Of a stretch of DNA of 60,415 bases, positions 35,249 to 42,593 are shown one piece after another. The first letter of the stretch is position 1; the number at the start of each line of letters is the position of its first letter. The DNA comes from an uncultured bacterium (GTDB lineage Bacteria > Krumholzibacteriota > Krumholzibacteriia > LZORAL124-64-63), in NCBI GenBank assembly GCA_937864225.1, contig CALMJK010000002.1, positions 7,501 to 67,915 of the forward strand, written 5' to 3'. The translations under genes and the position numbers were made by a program. The notes beneath the pieces are model-generated. The model saw only the letters and a program-made list of their open reading frames with translations, did not search any database and was not told the origin of the DNA.

Positions 35249-36180
35249 GAGTGGATGACGTCGCCCGGCCGCACGACGCAGCCGCGCAGGAACTCGGCGA
35301 TCGGCAGGGGACGGCGGCCCGGCGCCTGCATCGCCGTGACGAGCAGCTCACCTTCGCCGCAGGCCACCCGCAGCCCGCGCTCGTCCACGGCGAGCACCGT
35401 GCCCGGCGTGGCGCCGCTGGTGCGATACGAGAAGAATTGCGACGCCGTCACCTTCAGCAGCCGCTCGCCCAGGAAAGTCGTGGCGCCCGGCCACGGCTGC
35501 AGGCCACGGATCTGGTTGTGCACGGTCGTGGCCGGTCGATCCCAGCGGATCGGCGAGAGCGAGCGCGTCAGCTTCGGCGCGTAGATCGCGCCCGCGTCGC
35601 CTTGCGGCTCGGGCGACAGTTGGCCGCTCGCGGCCGCCCTCAGGGTGCGCACGAGCAGATCCGCGCCCAGCCCGGCGAGACGCTCGGTCAGCTCCCCCGC
35701 ATTCTCCTCAGGTCCAACCGGCACGGCCTCTTGCGCCAGCACCGGTCCCGTGTCCACGCCGGAATCGAGGCGCATGATCGACACGCCCGACCAGGCGTCT
35801 CCGTGCATGACGGCGTAGTGCACCGGCGACACGCCCCGCCAGCGCGGCAGCAACGAAGCATGCACGTTCAGACAGCCCAAAGGCGGGCCGGAGAGCAGCG
35901 GTTCGCGCAGGATGTGGCCGAACGCCACCACCACGACCGCGTCGGGCAGTTCGCCGAGCACGGCGCGCGTGATCCGCTCGCGCTCGCCCGGACCGAACTC
36001 GCACACCGGCAACTGGTGGGCGCGCGCGGTGATCTTCACGGCCGTCTCCTCGAGGCGCTGGCCGCGACCCGATCGCCGGTCCGGCTGCGTGACCACCAGC
36101 CGGATGTCGAAACGGGCCTCCACCAGCGCCTCGAGCGAGGACACGGCGAACTGGGGCGAGCCCATGAACACGATCCGCAC
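35245..36180 (-). CDS. fmt: Methionyl-tRNA formyltransferase
   Basis: Fmt formylates initiator Met-tRNA. The 311-residue protein has the formyltransferase core MRIVFMGSPQFAV, FGHILREP, and the active site with Asn and His in NVHASLLPRWRG and the Asp in MRLDSGVDTGP. The C-terminal OB-like domain is present (AIYAPKLTR onwards). In most relatives RG is followed by AAPI; here it is VSPV, a mild deviation. It lies 21 bp after def, the enzyme that later removes the formyl group. Confidence 0.96.
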   Translation of the reverse strand: MRIVFMGSPQFAVSSLEALVEARFDIRLVVTQPDRRSGRGQRLEETAVKITARAHQLPVCEFGPGERERITRAVLGELPDAVVVVAFGHILREPLLSGPPLGCLNVHASLLPRWRGVSPVHYAVMHGDAWSGVSIMRLDSGVDTGPVLAQEAVPVGPEENAGELTERLAGLGADLLVRTLRAAASGQLSPEPQGDAGAIYAPKLTRSLSPIRWDRPATTVHNQIRGLQPWPGATTFLGERLLKVTASQFFSYRTSGATPGTVLAVDERGLRVACGEGELLVTAMQAPGRRPLPIAEFLRGCVVRPGDVIHS

Positions 36181-36201
36181 GCGCGTCCTCCCTCCCGCCG
36201 G

Positions 36202-36723
36202 TCATCGCTCCCGCAGCCGGCGCAGCCGCCACCCGAGCAGACGCCGGCGCCATGGGGAAAGATGATCGATGTAGAGCACGCCGTCCAGGTGATCCACCTC
36301 GTGCTGCACGATCCTGGCGAGCAGCCCTTCCGCCCGGAAACGGTGCGGGCGACCCTCGAGATCGACGTGTTCCACCGTCACCGCCTCCGGCCGCCGCAGG
36401 CCGAAGTAGAGGCCGGGGAAGGAGAGACACCCCTCTTCGAACGTCGCCAGTTCCCTGGACGGCTCGTGCAGCACGGGGTCGACCAGCACCAAGCGCCGCG
36501 CGCCGGCCGCGCGGGGCTTGTCCTGCACGACGATCAACCGCCGGTCGTCGCCGACCTGCGGCGCCGCCAGTCCCAGCCCGCGGTGTCGCGCCAGAAGCCG
36601 CCACATGGCGTCGGCCAGCCCGCGCAGCTCCGCCGCCTCCGCCGCCGCCGGGCGGCAGCGGCGCCGCAGCGCGGGATTTCCCCAGCGCACGATGCGCGGC
36701 GCTGAATCCGCCGGCGCGGACAC
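36202..36723 (-). CDS. def: Peptide deformylase
   Basis: Def removes the formyl group from nascent proteins. The 173-residue metalloenzyme has all three motifs: GLGLAAPQ at 49-56, EGCLS with metal ligand C99, and HEVDH with H141, E142 and H145. Start is GTG at 36723 with GAGGGAG six bases upstream. It follows yajC by 5 bp and precedes fmt, so formylation and deformylation are co-expressed. Confidence 0.95.
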   Translation of the reverse strand: MSAPADSAPRIVRWGNPALRRRCRPAAAEAAELRGLADAMWRLLARHRGLGLAAPQVGDDRRLIVVQDKPRAAGARRLVLVDPVLHEPSRELATFEEGCLSFPGLYFGLRRPEAVTVEHVDLEGRPHRFRAEGLLARIVQHEVDHLDGVLYIDHLSPWRRRLLGWRLRRLRER

Positions 36724-36728
36724 GCGCG

Positions 36729-37055
36729 CTACTCCCTCGCCACGACGGCCGCCACGTACGCCTTGGCGACCTCGATCTTGATGTCGTCGCCGATGGTGGC
36801 GACGATGCGGTCATCCTTGACGTTGAGCACCGTGCAGTAGAGCCCGCCCGTGGTCAGGATGCGGTCGCCCTTCTTGAGGGCCTCAATCATCCGCTGGTGC
36901 TTTTTCTGGCGCTGCTGCTGCGGGCGGATCAGCAGGAAGTAGAAGATCACCATGATCAGGCCAATGAACACCAGATTCATGACCATGGCCGACCCGGCCG
37001 AGGGGCCTCCGGACTGAGGAGGTGGCGCCATGGCGATGAGGGCGGTCAAATGCAT
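36729..37055 (-). CDS. yajC: Preprotein translocase subunit YajC
   Basis: The 108-residue protein has one membrane segment (about 24-42, NLVFIGLIMVIFYFLLIRP) followed by the hallmark QQQRQKKHQRM and a small cytoplasmic beta domain (GDRILTTGGLYCTV). YajC associates with SecDF-YidC. secDF, often next, is absent here. It lies 102 bp downstream of tgt, matching the common queA-tgt-yajC order. Confidence 0.94.
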   Translation of the reverse strand: MHLTALIAMAPPPQSGGPSAGSAMVMNLVFIGLIMVIFYFLLIRPQQQRQKKHQRMIEALKKGDRILTTGGLYCTVLNVKDDRIVATIGDDIKIEVAKAYVAAVVARE

Positions 37056-37157
37056 CTCGTTCTCTCCCTGTTTGAAGTTTCGCGAACCAGGATCCCGACC
37101 AGAATGCCATCGACCCGCGCGCGCGGCAACTGCGACGGTGCGCCGCCTGCTGCGGCC

Positions 37158-38360
37158 TCACCGCCCCGCGCGCTGGATGTCCGCGCGGCGCGCGCTTTCG
37201 CCGCCCTGCCAGTCCGCCAGCAGCCGCGCGGCCGTGGCGGCGAAGCGGTCCGCGCGCAGCCCCTCGCGCAGCGTCGCCATCAATTCCTGATACCAATGCA
37301 CGTTGTGCAGCGTGGCCAGCACCGGTCCCAAGATCTCCCTCGCCTGGAACAGGTGTCGAAGGTACGCGCGCGAATGCCGCCGGCACGTGGGACAGGCGCA
37401 CTCCGGATCGGGAGGGCGCTCGTCCTCCGCGTAGGCGCGATTGCGCACCACGAGCCGCCCGTGGCGCGTCAGCAGCGTGCCGTTGCGCGCCATCCGCGTG
37501 GGCAGGACGCAGTCGAACATGTCCACCCCGCGCCGCACGCTCTCGATCAGATCGTCCGGAAAGCCCACGCCCATGAGATAGCGCGGCCGGTCCGCGGGCA
37601 GCAGCGCCGCGGTCAATTCCGTCATGTCGCGGGTCGCGCCGACCGGCTCGCCGACCGCGAGCCCGCCGATGGCGTAGCCCGGCAGATCCAGCGCGACCAG
37701 CTCGGCCGCGCTCCGGCGCCGCTGCGCGGCCAGGGTGCCCCCTTGCACGATGCCGAACAGCACGCGTTCCCAGCCCCGCCGCTGCGCGCGTCCGCCGCCG
37801 CCGAAGGTGTCGCGGCACCGCTGCGCCCAGCGCGTGGTGCGGTCCACGGCCGCGGCCACGGCCGCCGGGTCGGCGCCGTGCGGGAGGCAGTGGTCGAAGG
37901 CCATGCAGATGTCCGCGCCGAGCGCCAGTTGGATCTCCATCGACAGCTCGGGCGTGAAGAAGTGCGTCCCGCCGTCGAGATGCGAGCGGAAGCGGACCCC
38001 CTCGTCGGTCACGCGGTTCAGTTCCGCCAGCGAAAAGACCTGGAAGCCGGCGCTGTCGGTGAGCAGCGCGCCGTCCCACCCTTGGAAACGGTGCAGCCCG
38101 CCCAGCCGCTCCACGCGGTCGTGTCCGGGCCGCAGGTACAGATGGTACGTGTTGCCCAGGATGAGCCGCGTCCCCGTGGCCCAGAGCGCGTCGAAGGGGA
38201 GCGCCTTCACCGAGCCCGCCGTGCCCACCGGCATGAAGACTGGCGTCTCGATCTCGCCATGAGGCGTCGCCAGGCAGCCCAGGCGCGCCTCGCTGCCGCG
38301 ATCCCGCCCCACGACCCGGAAGGAGAAACGGGGCCTGCCCTCTTCGACCTCAAGCACCAC
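37158..38360 (-). CDS. tgt: tRNA-guanine transglycosylase (queuine/preQ1 tRNA-ribosyltransferase)
   Basis: TGT exchanges guanine-34 for preQ1 in tRNAs with GUN anticodons. The 400-residue TIM-barrel protein has PVFMPVGTAGSVK near the start, DSAGFQVFSL with the catalytic Asp, GIVQGG, and the zinc site CACPTC plus a downstream His near residue 365. Start is GTG at 38360 with GGAGAG upstream; it overlaps the queA 3' end by 11 bp, so queuosine genes are translationally linked. Confidence 0.96.
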   Translation of the reverse strand: MVLEVEEGRPRFSFRVVGRDRGSEARLGCLATPHGEIETPVFMPVGTAGSVKALPFDALWATGTRLILGNTYHLYLRPGHDRVERLGGLHRFQGWDGALLTDSAGFQVFSLAELNRVTDEGVRFRSHLDGGTHFFTPELSMEIQLALGADICMAFDHCLPHGADPAAVAAAVDRTTRWAQRCRDTFGGGGRAQRRGWERVLFGIVQGGTLAAQRRRSAAELVALDLPGYAIGGLAVGEPVGATRDMTELTAALLPADRPRYLMGVGFPDDLIESVRRGVDMFDCVLPTRMARNGTLLTRHGRLVVRNRAYAEDERPPDPECACPTCRRHSRAYLRHLFQAREILGPVLATLHNVHWYQELMATLREGLRADRFAATAARLLADWQGGESARRADIQRAGR

Positions 38361-39576
38361 GGGCTCTCCCTTCGCCGCCGCCGGCGCGCTCCGGCGGCAG
38401 CAGCAGCATGGCGTCGCCGTAGCTGTAGAAACGGTACGCGGCCGCCACGGCGTGCGCGTATGCCACGCGCCAGGTGGCCTCGCCCGCGAAGGCCTCCACC
38501 AGCATCAGCAGCGACGAGCCGGGCAGATGGAAATTGGTAAGCAGCCCGTCCACGGCCCGCACGGCCGCGGGGGGACGCAGAAAGAGCCGCGTCTCGCCCT
38601 CGATCCGCCACCCGCCGTCCTGGCGCGCGGCCTCGCCCGTGAACACCGGCGCGATCGCCGGCGGAGGCGAGGCCCGCGGCGGCCAGACCCGTCGCGCCGG
38701 GCCTCCCCTGGCCGGCAGCTCCAGTTCTTGCACCGTCTCCAGCACACGCAGCGTCGTCGTGCCGACCGCGATCACGCGACCGCCCGCGGCACGCGCCGCC
38801 CGCGCCGCGCGCTCGGTGGCGGCCGGACAGATGAAGTGCTCCGCGTGCAGCCGTCCGGCGGCGATCTGCGCCGCGTCCGGCGGCCGGAAGGTGCCCAGCC
38901 CCACGTGGAGCGTCACCGCCGCCACCTGCACGCCTCGCCGCGCCAGCGCCGCGAGCGTCGACGTTTCGAGATGCAACCCGGCGGTCGGCGCCGCCACGGA
39001 CCCCTCTTCGCGCGCGTACACGGTCTGGTAGCGCTCGCGATCCCGCGCCCGGCGCGCCGCAGAATCCGTCGCTCGCCGGCGGATGTACGGCGGCAGCGGC
39101 ACCTCGCCCCAGCCCGCGGCGATCGCCGCCAGGTCGCTGCAGCCCACCGTGACCACGCCCTCGTCGCCGACGGCCAGGACCGCCAGCACCGGCGCCGCCT
39201 CGGGCCTCTCCGGCACGCCTCCCGCCGGCAGCAGGGTCAGCAGCTGCCCCTGGCGCAAGCGACGCGCGGGTCGCGCCAGGGCCAGCCAGGCGTCCGCCGC
39301 CGCGCCCCGCCTCAATAGCAACAGCTCGACCTTGCCCCCGCCCGGGCGGCTGGCCCACAGGCGGGCCGGCAGCACCCGGCTGTCGTTGACGACGAGCAGG
39401 TCGCCGGGCCGGAGCAGATCCGGCAACTCCTCCGCTCGGCGCTCGCCGAGCACGCCGCCCCCCCGCGCAGCCAGCAGCAGCCGCGCGTCGCCGCGTCTGG
39501 GCGCCGGGTCCTGCGCGATCAACTCCGGAGGCAGGGCGTACTGGAAGGGACCATCCGCGCTCGGACCGCCGCGCAT
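38350..39576 (-). CDS. queA: S-adenosylmethionine:tRNA ribosyltransferase-isomerase
   Basis: QueA adds the epoxycyclopentanediol precursor to preQ1-tRNA using SAM as ribosyl donor. The 408-residue protein shows LPPELIAQDP, VVNDSRVLPARL, RYQTVYA, GSVAAPTAGLH, HVGLGTFRP, NFHLPGSSLLMLVEAF and YRFYSYGDAML. It is longer than the usual 340-350 residues because of Arg/Ala-rich insertions around residues 120-145 and 285-310. After AAPTAGLH the usual Phe-Thr is Leu-Glu. It follows ruvB by 1 bp. Confidence 0.94.
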   Translation of the reverse strand: MRGGPSADGPFQYALPPELIAQDPAPRRGDARLLLAARGGGVLGERRAEELPDLLRPGDLLVVNDSRVLPARLWASRPGGGKVELLLLRRGAAADAWLALARPARRLRQGQLLTLLPAGGVPERPEAAPVLAVLAVGDEGVVTVGCSDLAAIAAGWGEVPLPPYIRRRATDSAARRARDRERYQTVYAREEGSVAAPTAGLHLETSTLAALARRGVQVAAVTLHVGLGTFRPPDAAQIAAGRLHAEHFICPAATERAARAARAAGGRVIAVGTTTLRVLETVQELELPARGGPARRVWPPRASPPPAIAPVFTGEAARQDGGWRIEGETRLFLRPPAAVRAVDGLLTNFHLPGSSLLMLVEAFAGEATWRVAYAHAVAAAYRFYSYGDAMLLLPPERAGGGEGRARGA

Positions 39577-39577
39577 C

Positions 39578-40612
39578 TCAGAGCAGGTCCTCCTGTGCGC
39601 TGCCGCGCGGCGGGTTCAGGCCCAGATGGCGCCAGGCGCGCGCCGTGGCCTGCCGTCCGCGCGCCGTGCGCTTGAGCAAACCGCTCTGGATCAGGAAAGG
39701 CTCCACGACGTCCTCGAGCGTGTCGAGTTCCTCGCCCAGGGAAACGGCCAGGTTCTGCGCCCCGACCGGGCCGCCGCCGAAGTGGTCGCAGACCAGCTCC
39801 AGGTAGCGCCGATCGAGCGGCTCGAGCCCCAGCGCGTCCACTCCCAGGCGAGCGAGCCCGCCGTCGGCGACCGCGCGGTCCACGACGCTGCACCCGTCCA
39901 CCTGCGCGAAGTCCCGCACGCGGCGCAGCAGCCGATTGGCCGTGCGCGGCGTGCCGCGCGACCGCCGGGCGATCTCCGCGGCCCCCGACTCGTCGAGGGC
40001 GATGCCCAGGATCGCCGCTGAGCGTTTCACGATGCGCGCGAGCTCCTCCACGGGATAGAAATCGAGGTGGCAGACGATGCCGAAGCGGCCGCGCAGCGCC
40101 GGCGTGATCAGCCCCGCCCGCGTCGTCGCGCCAAGCAGGGTGAACGGATGCAGCTGCAACTGGAAGTGACGGGCATTGGGCCCCTTGTCGACGACCAGTT
40201 CCACCCGCCAATCCTCCATTGCCGGGTACAGGTGCTCCTCGATCACGCGGCTCAGACGATGGATCTCGTCGATGAAGACGGCGCGCGGCGCGTCCTGCTG
40301 GGTCAGAACCGCGATCAGTTCGGCGCCGTTCTGGAACGCCGGCCCGCTCGTCTGGTGCAGGTCGTAGCCCATTTCGTTGGCCACGATCCCGGCCAGCGTG
40401 GTCTTGCCCAGGCCCGGCGGCCCATAGAACAGCACATGATCCAGCACCTCGCCGCGCTGGCGGGCCGCCTGGATGAAGACGCGCAGGTTGGCCCTGACGT
40501 CCTCCTGCCCGACGAATTCCTCCAGGCGGGTCGGCCGCAGGGAGGCCTCGATCTGCGCTTCGCCCTCGGCGGCGCGCGGGTCGGTCCAACGGGGCTGCGG
40601 GGAACCGGTCAC
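39578..40612 (-). CDS. ruvB: Holliday junction branch-migration helicase RuvB
   Basis: RuvB is the AAA+ motor that drives branch migration with RuvA. The 344-residue protein has LRPTRLEEFVGQ, Walker A GPPGLGKTT, Walker B FIDEIHRL, the LLGATTRAG sensor region and a C-terminal winged helix (GLDPLDRRYL-like ...RTARGRQAT). Start is GTG at 40612 with AAGGAG upstream. It lies 43 bp after ruvA in a ruvC-ruvA-ruvB cluster. Confidence 0.97.
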   Translation of the reverse strand: MTGSPQPRWTDPRAAEGEAQIEASLRPTRLEEFVGQEDVRANLRVFIQAARQRGEVLDHVLFYGPPGLGKTTLAGIVANEMGYDLHQTSGPAFQNGAELIAVLTQQDAPRAVFIDEIHRLSRVIEEHLYPAMEDWRVELVVDKGPNARHFQLQLHPFTLLGATTRAGLITPALRGRFGIVCHLDFYPVEELARIVKRSAAILGIALDESGAAEIARRSRGTPRTANRLLRRVRDFAQVDGCSVVDRAVADGGLARLGVDALGLEPLDRRYLELVCDHFGGGPVGAQNLAVSLGEELDTLEDVVEPFLIQSGLLKRTARGRQATARAWRHLGLNPPRGSAQEDLL

Positions 40613-40655
40613 CGTGCTCCTTCGGGTCGCGGCGCGCGCTGGCTGCCGGCGCCGA

Positions 40656-41261
40656 TCACAAGGCCCTCAAGGCCGAACGCACCCACGCCTCGACGTCCGT
40701 GGCGACCTCGACGTCGCGCTCCCGCGCCGCGCGCAGGGCCTGTTCCGCACGGGCCGGCGGCAGGCCCATGGCCTGCAGGATCGCCAGCGCCCCAACCAGC
40801 GGGTCGCCCGAAGCGGTCCCGCGCGCGCCGGTCGCCGCCGTGCCCGCGGCCTCGCCCAGGTCGAGAGCGACCCGCGTGCCGAGTTCCACCACGAGCCGCG
40901 CCGCGGTCTTGCGCCCGATGCCCGGCAGGCGGGCTAGCGCCTGCTCGTCGCCGCCGCGCAGCCAGCCCGCGATCTGCGCCGGGGCCGCGCCGGACAGCAC
41001 GCCCAGAGCCAGGCGCGGGCCGATCCCGCTCACGCCGATCAGCAGCCGGAACAGCTCCAGCTCGGCGCGCGACAGGAAGCCGTACAGGGCCCAGCCGTCC
41101 TCCCTCACCGCCAGATGCGTCCACAGACACAGCCGCTCCCCTACGGCCGGCAGCGACGCCGCGCTGCGCTGCGGCACGTGCACGGTCAGGCCGAATCCGC
41201 CCACGGCCACGAGGGCCGGAGGGCCGGGCTCCAGCAGCAGCCCCTCGACGAAGGCGATCAT
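40656..41261 (-). CDS. ruvA: Holliday junction DNA helicase subunit RuvA
   Basis: RuvA binds four-way junctions as a tetramer and recruits RuvB. The 201-residue protein has the OB-fold N-domain (MIAFVEG..., ALYGFLSRAELELFRLL), two helix-hairpin-helix motifs (VSGIGPRLALGVLS and LPGIGRKTAARLVVEL), and the C-terminal RuvB-binding domain. The ATG at 41261 overlaps the ruvC stop by 4 bp; a longer upstream frame is rejected since it reads through ruvC. Confidence 0.95.
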   Translation of the reverse strand: MIAFVEGLLLEPGPPALVAVGGFGLTVHVPQRSAASLPAVGERLCLWTHLAVREDGWALYGFLSRAELELFRLLIGVSGIGPRLALGVLSGAAPAQIAGWLRGGDEQALARLPGIGRKTAARLVVELGTRVALDLGEAAGTAATGARGTASGDPLVGALAILQAMGLPPARAEQALRAARERDVEVATDVEAWVRSALRAL

Positions 41262-41764
41262 GGGGCGCCTCCCCGCGCGGCGCGCGCGGCCGGCGCGGCG
41301 GCGCGCAGTCCGTGACAAAGGGCGACCGCCAGGGCGTCGCTCTCGTCGAGCGAGGCCGGCGGCGACGTCAGACCGAGCCACCGACACACCATCCAGCTAA
41401 CCTGCTCCTTCGTCGCGTTGCCGTGGCCGGTGAGCGCGAGTTTCACTTCGCGCGGGCTGTAGTCGAGGACGGGCAGGCCCGCGGCGGCCGCGGCCAGCAG
41501 AATCACGCCGCGTGCGTGACCCAGCACGAGCGAAGCGCGGGCGTTGCGCGCGTTGAAGAGGCTCTCCACCGCCACGGCCTGCACATCGTGGGCGGCCATG
41601 ACGGCGCCGACCGCGGTGTGGATCGCCAGCAGGCGCGCCGGCAGCGGCGCCTGGCGCTGCGGACGCACGCAACCGGCCGCCAGGCGACGCGCGCGGTTGC
41701 CGCGCAGGTCCACCACGCCATAACCGGTGGCGAGCGAGCCGGGATCGATGCCGAGGATGATCAT
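41258..41764 (-). CDS. ruvC: Crossover junction endodeoxyribonuclease RuvC
   Basis: RuvC resolves Holliday junctions by symmetrical cleavage. The 168-residue protein contains the metal-binding acidic residues in ILGIDPGSLATGYG, AVESLF, and DESDALAVALCH near the C-terminus. The ATG at 41764 (MIILGID) is selected over an upstream in-frame ATG because it matches the family N-terminus and has GAGGA nearby. It follows yebC by 43 bp. Confidence 0.95.
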   Translation of the reverse strand: MIILGIDPGSLATGYGVVDLRGNRARRLAAGCVRPQRQAPLPARLLAIHTAVGAVMAAHDVQAVAVESLFNARNARASLVLGHARGVILLAAAAAGLPVLDYSPREVKLALTGHGNATKEQVSWMVCRWLGLTSPPASLDESDALAVALCHGLRAAAPAARAARGGAP

Positions 41765-41807
41765 CGGGCGGTCCTCGCCGGGAACCGGCAACCGGGGCGC
41801 CCCGTGG

Positions 41808-42563
41808 CTACAGGCTCTCGTTGAGCGCTTTCAACTCCGCGTCGTCGACGTCGAAATTCGCCGATACGTTCGCCACGTCGTCGAGTTCGTCGAGGGCGTT
41901 GATGAGCTTGAGCAGCGACTCGGCGTCCTTGCCGGTCACCCGGACCGCCGTCGAGGCGACCCGGGCCACCTCGGCTGACACGACCGGCAGCCCCGCGCTC
42001 TGCAGGGCCTGCGCCACCTGCTGGAGGGCGTCCTGGGCCGTCGTCACGACGATCTCGCCCTCTCCATCCGTCACGTCCTGCGCGCCCGCGTCGATGGCCG
42101 CTTCCATCGCGGTGTCCATGTCGCATCGCCCCGCGTCGAGCACGATCTGTCCCACGCGACTGAACAGGAAGGCCACGCTGCCGGCGCCGCCCAGCTTGCC
42201 GCCGTACCTCGCGAAGACGTGCCGAATTTCAGCCGCCATGCGATTTCGGTTGTCCGTCTGCGTCTCGACCAACACGGCCACGCCGCCCGGGCCGTAGCCC
42301 TCGTACTCGATCTCCTCGTAGATGACCCCTTCCAACTCGCCGGTGCCGCGCTTGACGGCGCGCTCCATCGTGTCCTTGGGCATGTTGCTGCCCTGGGCGG
42401 CCAGGATCGCGGTGCGCAGGCGCGCGTTGGTGTTGGGGTCGCCGCCCCCTTCCCGCGCCGCGATGGTGATCTCGCGGATCTGGCGGGACCAGATCCGGCT
42501 GCGCTGCGCATCCTTGGCGCCCTTCTTGCGCTTGATCGTGCTCCATTTCGAATGTCCGGACAT
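41808..42563 (-). CDS. yebC: YebC/PmpR-family protein
   Basis: The 251-residue protein is a YebC/TACO1 homologue: it opens MSGHSKWSTIKRKKGA, has the conserved DPNTNARLRTAI region and NMPKDTMERAVKRGTGE. The family was described as transcriptional regulators; later work implicates members in translation of difficult motifs such as proline stretches. It commonly precedes ruvC, as here. It lies 30 bp after the EF-G-like gene, which would fit a translational function. Confidence 0.93.
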   Translation of the reverse strand: MSGHSKWSTIKRKKGAKDAQRSRIWSRQIREITIAAREGGGDPNTNARLRTAILAAQGSNMPKDTMERAVKRGTGELEGVIYEEIEYEGYGPGGVAVLVETQTDNRNRMAAEIRHVFARYGGKLGGAGSVAFLFSRVGQIVLDAGRCDMDTAMEAAIDAGAQDVTDGEGEIVVTTAQDALQQVAQALQSAGLPVVSAEVARVASTAVRVTGKDAESLLKLINALDELDDVANVSANFDVDDAELKALNESL

Positions 42564-42593
42564 TTGCCCTCCCGCTCTTTGGCCGCGCGCCGC